The notes under the pieces were generated by a model. The model ran no database searches. It had not been told where the DNA came from and worked only from the letters and a program-made list of their open reading frames with translations. A program made the position numbers and the translations under genes. From contig DASVQI010000040.1 of assembly GCA_036389255.1 (NCBI GenBank), positions 33,454 through 97,453 on the forward strand: a stretch of DNA of 64,000 nt, given 5' to 3'. Below are positions 51,428-60,527 of this stretch, one piece after another (position 1 is the stretch's first letter; every line of letters begins with the position of its first letter). The DNA is from JACVRN01 sp036389255. GTDB lineage: Bacteria > Acidobacteriota > Blastocatellia > Pyrinomonadales > Pyrinomonadaceae.

Positions 51428-51836
51428 CTTCTATCCTTCGGGAACTCCCACTACCATGTCCCGCGCATCGGAGGGATTTAGGCTGGTAAGTGCATGCCTC
51501 TTTCCCGTTTTCACGAAGAGGAGGCTCTTTTCGATGATGCTTGCGCTCTTAAATATCCTGCCGGGCGCAGGCTGGGCAGACATCACATTAGCGAGTCACG
51601 TGCCAGCAGAAGAGAAGCCGGGAAGGCTAAGGAATTACTAAGAAAATAGGGAAAGGCGGGATGGTCGCCGTAATCAGTCTGACGGAATCGGTCAAAAAAA
51701 GGTTCGTGCTTCGGTCATAGTGAAGAGCGCGAACGTAGAAGCTACAACGGCACGGATGCAGAGAGAGAGATGAATTGCTCAAGCGCAGGCATTAGCGTCT
51801 CTCTCTCTTTGTGTGTCTCTGGCGGCGGCGGTGAGT
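51428..51836. other. Gene-free stretch between subtilisin B and response regulator
   Basis: Frames here are short and lack starts. Purine/pyrimidine-rich arms (AGAGAGAGA near 51761 and TCTCTCTCT near 51800) could form a hairpin that ends the response-regulator message on the minus strand. The upstream part likely carries the promoter of subtilisin B. No other feature. Confidence 0.4.
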
Positions 51837-52208
51837 CTAAGCTTCCGCAGGCAGAAGCAGCTTGATTGTGTGAAGCAACGCGGTCGGGTCTATGGGTTTG
51901 GTCATGTAGCCGCAGCATCCGGCGCTTATGGCTTCCGTGCGATACTCCAGCTTGTCGTACGCCGACACGATGATAATCGGCATCTCTGCTATGGGAATCT
52001 GCTTGCGGATTTCTGCTACCGCAGAGAGGCCGTCCGTGCCCGGCAGCGCCAAATCCATGAGGACTAAGTCGGGGCGTTCGCTGAGCGCAAGGCTGGCAGC
52101 CTGTTGACCGTCCACGGCTTCCAGCACGCCGTAGCCGTTGGCTACGAGCAGTTCCTTTAGCATATCGCGCAGGTCTTCATTATCCTCTGCGATTAAAATC
52201 TCAGCCAC
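51837..52208 (-). CDS. Single-domain response regulator
   Basis: Start taken at GTG 52208 (MAEILIAEDNEDLR) because AGAGAGG lies about eight bases ahead and REC proteins start there; the frame also extends to a TTG at 52295 inside the stop of the hybrid kinase. 123 residues: acid pocket AEDNED, phospho-Asp in DLVLMDLALPGTDG, IIVSAYD and YMTKPIDP. A CheY-like protein with no output domain, coupled to the hybrid kinase upstream. The two very likely form one relay. Confidence 0.9.
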   Translation of the reverse strand: MAEILIAEDNEDLRDMLKELLVANGYGVLEAVDGQQAASLALSERPDLVLMDLALPGTDGLSAVAEIRKQIPIAEMPIIIVSAYDKLEYRTEAISAGCCGYMTKPIDPTALLHTIKLLLPAEA

Positions 52209-52291
52209 TCCGTAGCCCTCTCTTCCCACCTTGATAATTAAACGGGCTTCACGCAAAGCCGTGTCTTTGTTCTCTTCTTTTCTCTCGCCAA

Positions 52292-54865
52292 TCAACCGTC
52301 GCGCTGCACCAGACTCGACGCGACTGCGACAAGCTCTGCAAGCTCCACAGGCTTTGGCACGTGCATCTGGTAGCCTGACCTGAGCGCCTGAAGCCTGTCT
52401 TCGGTTCTGGCATAAGCGGTCAGGGCTATGGCCGGAACCCTTCCGCCCTTGTCGGCGCTCAGCTCTCTGATTCTCCTTATCAGGTCGTAGCCGTCCGTGT
52501 CCGGCATCCCTATGTCGCTGATTAGAAGGTCGGGCGGAGCGGCTTCGATTGCTTCAAGAGCTTCGGACGCGGACGAGGCTGTAGAGACTTCGGCACCGCA
52601 TTGGGAAAGCCCTGCCTTCAACAACTCGCGCGTGTCCGGCTCGTCGTCTACGACAAGCACGCGCAGCCCGTCGAGCCTCTCCGCGCATTCATAGGAAGGC
52701 AGAGTATCGCGCGCAGCAGGATGCACGCGCTCGGTTGCCATCTCGGAAGCATAAACCGGAGCTACGGGCAGAAGCACCGTGAAGGTAGAGCCATTGCCTA
52801 GCCCCTCGCTCTCCGCCCTCACGGTTCCGCCGTGAAGCTCTACAAGGTGGCGCACGATTGAAAGACCGAGCCCCATGCCTCCGTGCTGGCGCGTGGTGCG
52901 CTGGTCAGCTTGTCGGAAGCGGTCGAAGACGTGCGGTAGAAAATCGGATGAGATGCCCGAGCCCGTATCGCTCACGGCTATCTCTATGTGAGAGTTCACG
53001 CGCTCCAGCTTGACTTGAACGCGCCCGCCTCTAGGCGTGAACTTGATGGCGTTCGACAGAAGATTCCAGACGACCTGTTGCAGCCTTATGGGGTCACCGG
53101 CGACGGAGACTACGCCCGTGTCCATAATCTTCTGCACGCGCACGCCTCTGGCTTCTGCGGCGGGTCTTACGGCCTCGATTGCGGCTTCAATAAAAGAGTT
53201 CGGGTCAACGGGCCTGACGTCTATCCTGAGCTTGCCCGTGATGATGCGCGAAACGTCCAGCAGGTCGTCTATGAGCTGTCCCTGCGCGCGTGCGTTTCTC
53301 TCAATCGTCTCAAGCGCCTTGAGCGCGGATTCCCGGCTGAACTGCCCTGTTCTGAGCATGTGAGCCCAGCCGAGTATGGCCGTCAGGGGCGTGCGCAGCT
53401 CGTGAGAGATGGTGGCTAGGAATTCATCTTTAAGGCGGCTGGATTCCTGCGCCTCCTTGTAAAGGCGCTCGTTCTCTGTGGCTACACGTTCGGCCTCCGC
53501 ACGCGCACGCTTGGCCGACTCATAGAGCCTCGCGTTGTCCATTGCGATTGCGGCCTGCGCCGCAAGCCCTTTCACCATACGCTCGTGACGCTCGGTGAAG
53601 ACGCCCGCCTCCGGGTGGCCGAAAAAGAGGCCGCCTAGCACTTCGCCTGAGCGCGAAATAACGGGCACGGCCAGATAGCTTGTGACGGGCAGATGCCCCT
53701 CCGGCATGCCGAAGTAGGGCGAGTTATTGCCGTAGCGCGGGTCTAGCTTCACATCATCTATACGCATGACGCCTTCGCCGCGAAAGGTCGGGCCGAAGAG
53801 GTCTGTGGCGCGCGGCATAGGGAAATGCTCGAAGGCTTCTCTAGGCACGCCCGACAAAGTGTAGAGCATGTAGCTCGCGCCCTCTTCGTTAAGCACGTTG
53901 TAGAAGAAGGAGCCGAAGCGCGCGTCGGTCAATTCGGTCGCGGCGTCCGTCACGGCCTGAACTATCTTGTGCAGGTCTAGCTCGGCCGAGATTATCTGGC
54001 CGAGTTTATTAATGGTCTGGGACTCCTCGCGCGCCTCCTGTTCCAGTTGAAGCAGGCGCTTGCGCTCGGTTACGTCTCGCGTGAAGCAGCGAGTGTGTAC
54101 GAACTCGCCGTCCTGCCACAGGACGCTTGAGTCAATCAACACGTGCTTAATCGAGCCGTCCTTACATTTGAGCCGCGCCTTGTACTCGTGCAGCACTTCG
54201 CCCGACTGCAAGCGGCGCAGGATGTCCGTGATGACATGGCTGTCTTCGTGAAACTCTGCTACGTGATGTCCTATGTACTCTTCGGCAGTGTAGCCGAGCA
54301 TCTCAAGCTCAGCGCGGTTGGCGCGTAAAATCCTGCCGTCCGGCCCTACCCAGTGCAGCCCGACTACAGCGTTCTCGAAGAAGTCCGAAAGCTCCTGCTC
54401 GCTGCGGCGCAGAGCCTCCTCTGCCTGCACTCGCTCCGTTATGTCGCGCGCAATCTTCGAGGCTCCTATGATTTTTCCCGTGGCATCCCTGATGGGTGAT
54501 ACGGTCAGAGAGATGTTGATGAGCCTGCCGTCCTTGCGAACCCTTATCGTCTCGTAGTGCTCTATGCGCTCGCCCACCCTGAGCCGGGCCAGTATGCGAG
54601 GCTCCTCGTCAATGTGGTCTGGAGGAATCAGAACCGTGACGGGCCTTCCGATTATCTCATCGGCTTTATAGCCGAAGATGCGCTCGGCCCCCTTGTTCCA
54701 ACTCATAATGATGCCTTCGAGCGACTTGCTGATGATGGCGTCCTCGGCAGACTCTATGATGGCCGACAGCCAGAAGGGAGCAAATGAAGGGTTTTGCAAA
54801 TTTGCAACACGCTCCTCAGGTGCTTTGTTCTCAGCCTGCTCTTCAGATAGGGGCTCAGTGGACAT
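52292..54865 (-). CDS. Soluble hybrid histidine kinase with PAS-PAS-GAF sensors and receiver
   Basis: 857 residues, no membrane helix. PAS 1 (about 30-150: SAIIESAEDAIISKSLEGIIMSWNKGAERIFGY), PAS 2 (about 155-275, FFENAVVGLHWVGPDGRILRANRAELEMLGY), GAF (about 290-450), HisKA with His in FLATISHELRTPLTAIL, HATPase (NLLSNAIKFTPRGG, VSDTGSGIS, GLGLSIVRHLVELHGG), and a REC with phospho-Asp in PPDLLISDIGMPDTDG. A cytoplasmic redox, ligand or light sensor. The HisKA-REC half is close to that of the kinase at 39814, a sign of duplication. The next gene is the CheY-like regulator. Confidence 0.94.
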   Translation of the reverse strand: MSTEPLSEEQAENKAPEERVANLQNPSFAPFWLSAIIESAEDAIISKSLEGIIMSWNKGAERIFGYKADEIIGRPVTVLIPPDHIDEEPRILARLRVGERIEHYETIRVRKDGRLINISLTVSPIRDATGKIIGASKIARDITERVQAEEALRRSEQELSDFFENAVVGLHWVGPDGRILRANRAELEMLGYTAEEYIGHHVAEFHEDSHVITDILRRLQSGEVLHEYKARLKCKDGSIKHVLIDSSVLWQDGEFVHTRCFTRDVTERKRLLQLEQEAREESQTINKLGQIISAELDLHKIVQAVTDAATELTDARFGSFFYNVLNEEGASYMLYTLSGVPREAFEHFPMPRATDLFGPTFRGEGVMRIDDVKLDPRYGNNSPYFGMPEGHLPVTSYLAVPVISRSGEVLGGLFFGHPEAGVFTERHERMVKGLAAQAAIAMDNARLYESAKRARAEAERVATENERLYKEAQESSRLKDEFLATISHELRTPLTAILGWAHMLRTGQFSRESALKALETIERNARAQGQLIDDLLDVSRIITGKLRIDVRPVDPNSFIEAAIEAVRPAAEARGVRVQKIMDTGVVSVAGDPIRLQQVVWNLLSNAIKFTPRGGRVQVKLERVNSHIEIAVSDTGSGISSDFLPHVFDRFRQADQRTTRQHGGMGLGLSIVRHLVELHGGTVRAESEGLGNGSTFTVLLPVAPVYASEMATERVHPAARDTLPSYECAERLDGLRVLVVDDEPDTRELLKAGLSQCGAEVSTASSASEALEAIEAAPPDLLISDIGMPDTDGYDLIRRIRELSADKGGRVPAIALTAYARTEDRLQALRSGYQMHVPKPVELAELVAVASSLVQRDG

Positions 54866-55167
54866 AGATATTCTTTTGACGACGTTAAATAAAAGTAGAG
54901 TTCTAGGGACTTATGGGGGAATCAATAGATTATACAGGCCCATTCCTGATATTGCTACAGCTATTGATGCCGGGAGAGGTTGTGCGGCCCACGCGTTGCG
55001 AAATCAAGCCAGACATGAAACAGGCTCACATCAACTGAGCTGAAGAAATTGTTGTAACTCCCCTTTCCTAATCGGCGTCTTAATAATCAGGTCGGACTCT
55101 CCCGTTGGGCGAATTAAAAAGCCACGGGTGCGTCCGGCTTATGTTTTTTCCGTTAAGGGGGATAAAG
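54866..55167. other. Divergent intergenic region
   Basis: Lies between the divergent hybrid kinase and the small basic protein gene. It is AT-richer than its surroundings and must hold both promoters, but no hexamer pair stands out. No RNA gene seen. Confidence 0.4.
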
Positions 55168-55464
55168 ATGAAGAAAATACTTGCACTTACACTTTCACTG
55201 GCGTCAATCGTGTTTGTCGCCTCGTCCGCGGAGGCGGCTGATAAATCGGCCTCTGCCGCAACTACCATTACAGCCAGCAGCTCTGCGGCTCAGTTGCGTC
55301 GTTCGGGCATATTTGGCAGACGCATCAACAGGCGCGCACGAATCGTAACGCAGACCCGTCTGGTGCGTTACGGAAGGCGAATCTTCCGCGAGACATATCA
55401 GGTCAGATACCTGCCTAACGGTAGAACGCAAACAAGACTGATAAGCCGCGTGCGTGTTAGATAA
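55168..55464 (+). CDS. Small secreted basic protein
   Basis: 98 residues from ATG 55168, chosen because AAGGGGG lies about eight bases upstream and a clean signal peptide follows (KKILALTLSLASIVFVASSAEA). The mature part is Ser/Ala-rich then strongly basic (RRSGIFGRRINRRARIVTQTRLVRYGRRIFRETYQVRYLPNGRTQTRLISRVRVR), with a net charge above +15. Likely a periplasmic or surface protein that binds anionic material. No family known to me. It ends at a strong terminator. Confidence 0.78.
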   Translation: MKKILALTLSLASIVFVASSAEAADKSASAATTITASSSAAQLRRSGIFGRRINRRARIVTQTRLVRYGRRIFRETYQVRYLPNGRTQTRLISRVRVR

Positions 55465-55470
55465 CCTGTA

Positions 55471-55525
55471 AAAAGTCGGAAGCCGGTCTGCCGGAAAGTA
55501 TAAAGCGGACTGGCTTCCGACTTTT
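55471..55525 (+). terminator. Intrinsic terminator of the basic protein gene
   Basis: Arms 55471-55488 and 55508-55525 of 18 bases with one G-U pair; the right arm ends in TTTT, and a TTTTT run follows a few bases later. Classic terminator. Confidence 0.8.
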
Positions 55526-55725
55526 GCAGTTTTTAGTGCGGTATCGGAGCTTAAAGCGCTGTGTATATAGGGCTAACACCATATGGAATATGTATGTACG
55601 ATGCGGTGTCGGCGGGCCGGTTTTGCGAGTTAGAAATCGAGTGTATTCATAGATTCGATGATGGAATGAGACTTGCACTCATTTAACGGAATCAATTTGG
55701 GTTCTAAAGACTGAAGGGGAAGGCA

Positions 55726-56844
55726 ATGAAAGTAAATTATTTTCAGCGATTGCTCATCTCGTCTGTGATAGGCGTTCTGTCGCTGGCGGGGTCAAGCGGC
55801 ATGGTCTACGCGCAGGGGCGCGGGCAGGAGAGACGACAACAGCGTCAGCAGGAGCGGCAGGAAAGACAACAAGAGCGCTCTGAGCAGCGCGGCCAGCAGC
55901 AGGAAGCTCGTCAGGCCGAGCAGCAGCAACGCCGACAGGCTCAGGATGCCGAGCAGCAACAGCGCCAGCAGCAACGCGCAGCCCAACAGCAACAGCAGCA
56001 ACAGGAGCGCCAGCAGCGTCTGGAGCAGATACGGGCGGCCCAGCAACAGCAGCGACAGCAGGTAGAGCAGCAGCGCTCCGAGCAGCGACAGCGACAGATT
56101 GAACAGCAGCGCGCCGTTCAACAGCAGCAGCAGATACAGAATCAGCAGCAGCAGATATACCAGCAGCGCCAGCAGCAGCGCATACAGCAACAGCAGCAGC
56201 GCGCAGAGCGCCAGAACCAGATACAGCAGCGACAGATTCAGCAGCAACGCACTGTCACGGATAGACAGCGCGCCATCTGGCAGCAGCAGCGCGAGCAGCG
56301 CGCCTACGTATATCGTCAGCAGCTAGAGCAGCAGCAGCGCATAGCGCTACAGCGTCAGCAGGCCCTACAGCGTCAGAGGCGCATGGCTCAATGGCGTTAC
56401 CAGCAGCAGTATCAGGAATACATACGCCAGCAGCAGTATCGTCTACAGAACCAACGCTACGATGACCAGTACTACTACTCGTCTCAAAACTACCGCTACT
56501 CCAGAAGCGGCAGGTACTACGAGACGAACCAGTACGGCGCTGAGATGCTCAGGCAGGCAATCAACTACGGGTACGAGCAGGGCTTCCGCGCAGGTCAGGC
56601 AGACCGTGAGGACAGGTGGAACGGCGGAAGCTATCAGGACTCTTACGCCTATCAGGATGCCTCCTACGGGTACAACGGTTACTACGTAGATTCGGAAGAG
56701 TACCGCTACTACTTCCGCGAAGGCTTCCGCAGGGGCTACGAGGACGGATACTACGGGCGCTCGCAGTATGGCCGCTACTCAAACGGCACAGCCAATATAC
56801 TGAGCACCATACTGCAACAGATACTGAACCTTCAGCTCTTCTAA
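55726..56844 (+). CDS. Secreted Gln/Arg-rich low-complexity protein
   Basis: 372 residues. AAGGGGAAGG precedes ATG. Signal peptide (about 1-29, ...SSGMVYA), then residues 30-240 made mostly of Gln and Arg with few others, written by CAG/CGC-rich DNA, then a Tyr/Gly/Ser region with two copies of a YGYEQGFRAGQADRED / YYFREGFRRGYEDGYYG motif and a short hydrophobic end (TANILSTILQQILNLQLF). The middle may form a long helix or an aggregating coil; the repeat-pair end looks like a folded tail. Role unknown; a surface or matrix protein is possible. Ends at a terminator 60 bases away. Confidence 0.82.
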   Translation: MKVNYFQRLLISSVIGVLSLAGSSGMVYAQGRGQERRQQRQQERQERQQERSEQRGQQQEARQAEQQQRRQAQDAEQQQRQQQRAAQQQQQQQERQQRLEQIRAAQQQQRQQVEQQRSEQRQRQIEQQRAVQQQQQIQNQQQQIYQQRQQQRIQQQQQRAERQNQIQQRQIQQQRTVTDRQRAIWQQQREQRAYVYRQQLEQQQRIALQRQQALQRQRRMAQWRYQQQYQEYIRQQQYRLQNQRYDDQYYYSSQNYRYSRSGRYYETNQYGAEMLRQAINYGYEQGFRAGQADREDRWNGGSYQDSYAYQDASYGYNGYYVDSEEYRYYFREGFRRGYEDGYYGRSQYGRYSNGTANILSTILQQILNLQLF

Positions 56845-56904
56845 AGTAAGGGCGGGTAAAATTCGGCCTGACCGTTCAAGAGAGCGAACAGGTCTCGTCA
56901 ATAT

Positions 56905-56946
56905 AAAGCAGTTACGGGCGACATTCTTATGCCCCGTGACTGCTTT
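56905..56946 (+). terminator. Terminator after the Gln-rich protein gene
   Basis: Arms 56905-56918 and 56933-56946 of 14 bases with one G-U pair, and TTT at the end of the right arm. Confidence 0.7.
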
Positions 56947-57103
56947 ATGTCTATGTGAGCCTTTCTCCGACTTCTGATAGACTGCTTAATTAATCGGAGT
57001 TCTACTTTTATTCTGCCCGGCCTACGCTAGCGCGGCTTCTCTTTTCGAGCGCGACTTGGGGGCCGGAGTTTATTCAGACGCACCAGATATATAGGAGCAA
57101 GTC

Positions 57104-59107
57104 ATGCCGGATTCTCTTCCCCTTCTACAGGATTTACTTCTGCTTCTGCTCGCCTCCGTGCCCATAGCATTCATCTTCAATCGTCTTAGACTGCCCACGA
57201 TAGTCGGCTTCATGATAACGGGCGTCCTGATAGGCCCTTACGGGCTAGGGCTCATCAAGGACGCGCATGCTATAGAGGTGCTGGCCGAGATAGGGGTCGT
57301 GCTGCTTCTGTTTACTATAGGGCTGGAGTTCTCGCTGCGCCGCATTATGGAGATGAAGCGGCTCGTCCTGCTCGGAGGCGGCTTGCAGGTTGTACTGACC
57401 ACGGCGCTGGTTACGCTTATAGCTCATCTGCTCGGTCGTCCCTTTAATCAGGCCATCTTTTTCGGCTTTCTCTTTGCGCTCTCGTCCACGGCCATAGTGC
57501 TCAAGAGCTACATAGACCGGGCGGAGATAGACGCGCCGCACGGCCGCGCGGGCGTAGGCGTTCTGCTCTTTCAGGACTTGAGCATAGTGCCGATGATGCT
57601 GATGGTTCCTATCCTCGGCGGTCGTGAAGGGCTGTCCGTTGCAAGCATAGGTCTTGCGGTCGGAAAGGCCGTCGCCGTCATAGCCGTCATAATCTTCACG
57701 GCGCGAAAGGTTGTGCCTTACCTGCTTTATCACATAGTGCGCCTTCGAAGCCCGGAAGTCTTTATCATCTCGGTAGTGCTGTTGAGCCTCGGCACCTCAT
57801 GGCTCACTTCGCAGTTCGGATTGTCGCTGGCGCTCGGCGCGTTCATAGCAGGCATGATGCTGTCCGAGTCCGAGTACAGCCACCAGATAGTCGCGGACAT
57901 ACTGCCGTTCAGAGATGTCTTCAACAGCCTCTTCTTCATCTCCATAGGGATGCTTCTCTCGCTGAGCGCCCTGTGGTCAGACCTGCCTGTGGTCATGGCG
58001 TGGGTCGCCGCGCTGGTTCTGGGCAAAGCCCTGCTGGTGTTGCTGGCGGTGCGTCTGCTCGGCTATTCGCTGCGGATTTCGACAATGGCGGCGCTGGGTC
58101 TGGCGCAGATAGGCGAGTTCTCTTTCATACTGGCCAAGACGGGATTGCCTGAAGGGCTGCTGTCTCTGGGTGATTACCAGCGATTCCTTGCAGCCTCCAT
58201 CCTCTCCATGATTCTCACGCCCTTTCTCATAAAGGCCGCGCCGCGCATTGGCTACGCGCTGCAATCCTTGCTCTCGCCCGGCTCGCTGCTAGAGCCCACG
58301 GTTGACGGCTTCTCGCCGGAAGAGACGGAGTTGACGGGACACATCATCATAGTCGGCTACGGCTTGAACGGTCGCAATCTGGCAAAGGTGCTGTGCAGAA
58401 CAAGCGTGCCTTACCTGATTATGGAGCTGAATGCCGAAGCCGTGCGCACCGCTCGCGCAGAAGGCGAGCGTATTGTCTACGGCGACGCCACGCGCAAGGA
58501 GGTCATGCATCACATAGGAATTGAGCGGGCGCGCATACTCGTGCTTGCCATCTCAGACCCTGTGGCGGCCCGTCACACGGTCTGGCTTGCCCGCCAGATG
58601 AACCCTGAGATTCACATCATAGTACGCACGCGCTACATGTCCGAGCTTCATGACCTGCTTGAGCTTGGCGCGAACGACGTGATACCGGAGGAGTTCGAGA
58701 CGAGCATAGAAATCTTCTCGCGCGTGCTCAAAGAATACGGCATCCCGCGCCACGTCATACATAGGCGGGTCGGAGAGGTACGAAGCGAAGGTTACCAGAT
58801 GCTTCGCTCGCCCTCGGTTGCGCCCGTGGAGATGCACGACATAGCGGATGCTCTCGCAGGGGCCGAGACTGAAACCCTGATTGTAGAGGCGGGCTCGCCC
58901 GCCGTCGGCAGGACAATTGGCGAGCTTAAGTTGCGTAGCCTGACCGGCGTGACCGTGGTCGCGGCCGTGCATGAAGGAGAGACGGAGATAAATCCCGGCC
59001 CGCAGCTACGTATTCAGGCCGACGACGTGCTTGTCCTGATGGGCTCCAGCGAGCAGATAAACCGCGCCGTCGAGTATATTAACTCGTCAAAAGAGGCCGT
59101 TAAATGA
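57104..59107 (+). CDS. CPA2-family cation:proton antiporter with RCK domains (KefB/KefC/YbaL-like)
   Basis: 667 residues. About 12 membrane helices (1-385) with the CPA2 core (LPTIVGFMITGVLIGPYGLGLI, FALSSTAIVLKSY, GALGAFIAGMMLSESEYSHQI). A TrkA-N domain (about 410-540) has the dinucleotide motif HIIIVGYGLNGRNLAKVL and IVYGDATRKEVM, and a TrkA-C domain (about 585-665) ends the protein. It exchanges K+ or Na+ for H+ gated by NAD(H) or a nucleotide ligand. Monocistronic; ribosome site AGGAGC. Confidence 0.95.
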   Translation: MPDSLPLLQDLLLLLLASVPIAFIFNRLRLPTIVGFMITGVLIGPYGLGLIKDAHAIEVLAEIGVVLLLFTIGLEFSLRRIMEMKRLVLLGGGLQVVLTTALVTLIAHLLGRPFNQAIFFGFLFALSSTAIVLKSYIDRAEIDAPHGRAGVGVLLFQDLSIVPMMLMVPILGGREGLSVASIGLAVGKAVAVIAVIIFTARKVVPYLLYHIVRLRSPEVFIISVVLLSLGTSWLTSQFGLSLALGAFIAGMMLSESEYSHQIVADILPFRDVFNSLFFISIGMLLSLSALWSDLPVVMAWVAALVLGKALLVLLAVRLLGYSLRISTMAALGLAQIGEFSFILAKTGLPEGLLSLGDYQRFLAASILSMILTPFLIKAAPRIGYALQSLLSPGSLLEPTVDGFSPEETELTGHIIIVGYGLNGRNLAKVLCRTSVPYLIMELNAEAVRTARAEGERIVYGDATRKEVMHHIGIERARILVLAISDPVAARHTVWLARQMNPEIHIIVRTRYMSELHDLLELGANDVIPEEFETSIEIFSRVLKEYGIPRHVIHRRVGEVRSEGYQMLRSPSVAPVEMHDIADALAGAETETLIVEAGSPAVGRTIGELKLRSLTGVTVVAAVHEGETEINPGPQLRIQADDVLVLMGSSEQINRAVEYINSSKEAVK

Positions 59108-59206
59108 GCCCGAGTGCGCGATAAATACCACTCTGTAAAGTACGTTACCGAACGGAAAGCATCGGTGTGATAAGCCTATAGTTGCCTCTCGAACAAAGGA
59201 GGCACC

Positions 59207-59296
59207 ATGCAGGTAATCATTGCGCAGTTTATACGCAGGATTCTATCCAGATGGTTCGGCGTCTCTGACGACGGCTCTGCGCCACGGCAGGAATAA
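59207..59296 (+). CDS. 29-residue small protein with amphipathic N-terminus
   Basis: ATG 59207 preceded by a perfect AAAGGAGG box six bases away; stop TAA 59294-59296. The peptide MQVIIAQFIRRILSRWFGV plus a short acidic/polar tail (SDDGSAPRQE) gives an amphipathic basic helix likely to lie on a membrane. The match of a strong ribosome site to a clean short frame makes a real gene likely; it may regulate the upstream antiporter, but that is inference from position. Confidence 0.55.
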   Translation: MQVIIAQFIRRILSRWFGVSDDGSAPRQE

Positions 59297-59395
59297 ACAT
59301 TTCCGTCCGCACCGAATGCTCATAAGGCAAGGATAGGACGCTGCTATTTCCGCCTCAGGTTTGACTGCCCACATCTCTTAATTTACTCTCGGATA

Positions 59396-60481
59396 ATGTT
59401 CCGCTCGAATGCTCTGAAGATTGGCGTAGGCGTCCTTCTCTTTCTTTCGCTGCTCTCGCTGCTCCGCTACCGCTCGCTGCAAAAGCCACGCAGCCACGAG
59501 CAGGAGGAATTTCATCAAGCCCCTGCCACGGGCCAGAGCCAAGACCTGACCGTAGCTTTTATCCCCGTCACCTGTCACCTGACCTGCCCCGTCACGGATT
59601 ACGCTTCAAAGACCACAACGACGGGGACGCGCTTCGACGCCATGCGCTTCACGGAGTTTCCCACAATTGTCGAAGCGCTCAAGACGAAAAAGCTGCTGGC
59701 CGGATTCCTGACCGTCCCGCTCGCCATGAAGATGCGCGAGCAGGGAGTGCCTATTAAGATTACAGCGCTGGGCCACAGGGACGGCTCGCAGCTTGTTATA
59801 CGAAAGGAAGACCCGGCCAGAGACTTGCGCGACCTGCGCGGCAAGACCATAGCCATCCCCAGCCCCTTCAGCAACGAGAACTTCTTTCTCAATAAAATGA
59901 TGCGCGACCAGGGCGTGCGGCCCGAAGAGATTAATCTGGTAGTGATGCCTCCGCCCGACATGACGGCCGCGCTCTCCGCGAAGGCCGTTGACGGCTTCAT
60001 AGTCGCGGAGCCCTTCTGCGCCAGAGCGGAGCTTGAAGGCTACGGGCGCGTGCTCTATTACGCCAAGGACATCTGGCCCAACTACATCTCCTGCTGTCTT
60101 GTAGTCCACGAAGACCTCATACGCGAAAGGCCCGAAGTAGTGCGCGACCTAGTGCGCGGCATAGTAGAGAGCGGCGAATGGGCCGAGCGCAACCGCGAAG
60201 GCGCGGCCACGCTCGTCTCGCCCTACTTCCGGCAGGACAAAGAGCTGTTAAAGTACGTCCTGACGCAGCCGCCTGACCGCGTCACCTACCGCAACCTGAA
60301 CCCCACGGACATAGAGATGCAGAGGATTCTAGACATGGGCATCAGCCTCGGCTTCATCTCCCGCCAGATACCCATGTCGGAACTGATGGACAGGTCGTTC
60401 ATCCCCGAACAGGTAGAGCCTGCCAAGATAGACCTCAACCGCATGCCCGAAATCATCAAGCCGGACGGCGCAGGCAAGTAA
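59396..60481 (+). CDS. ABC transporter substrate-binding protein (NitT/TauT type)
   Basis: 361 residues. N-terminal membrane anchor or signal (about 8-25), then a class of periplasmic binding protein like NrtA/SsuA: LTVAFIPVTCHLTCPVTDYASK, KKLLAGFLTVPLAMKMREQGVPIKITALGHRDGSQLVI, LRGKTIAIPSPFSNENFFLNKMMRDQGV, AALSAKAVDGFIVAEPFCARAE. Binds a small anion, sulfonate or nucleobase. No permease or ATPase gene is next to it, so the partner is elsewhere. Confidence 0.9.
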   Translation: MFRSNALKIGVGVLLFLSLLSLLRYRSLQKPRSHEQEEFHQAPATGQSQDLTVAFIPVTCHLTCPVTDYASKTTTTGTRFDAMRFTEFPTIVEALKTKKLLAGFLTVPLAMKMREQGVPIKITALGHRDGSQLVIRKEDPARDLRDLRGKTIAIPSPFSNENFFLNKMMRDQGVRPEEINLVVMPPPDMTAALSAKAVDGFIVAEPFCARAELEGYGRVLYYAKDIWPNYISCCLVVHEDLIRERPEVVRDLVRGIVESGEWAERNREGAATLVSPYFRQDKELLKYVLTQPPDRVTYRNLNPTDIEMQRILDMGISLGFISRQIPMSELMDRSFIPEQVEPAKIDLNRMPEIIKPDGAGK

Positions 60482-60527
60482 TAAGATTCTTCATTACACC
60501 GGAGAAAAGCAGTAAGATGATTCCGCT

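Noticed and set aside
51294..51641. Plus-strand 115-codon frame over the start of subtilisin B
   Set aside because: It overlaps the signal peptide coding region and has no start signal or domain.
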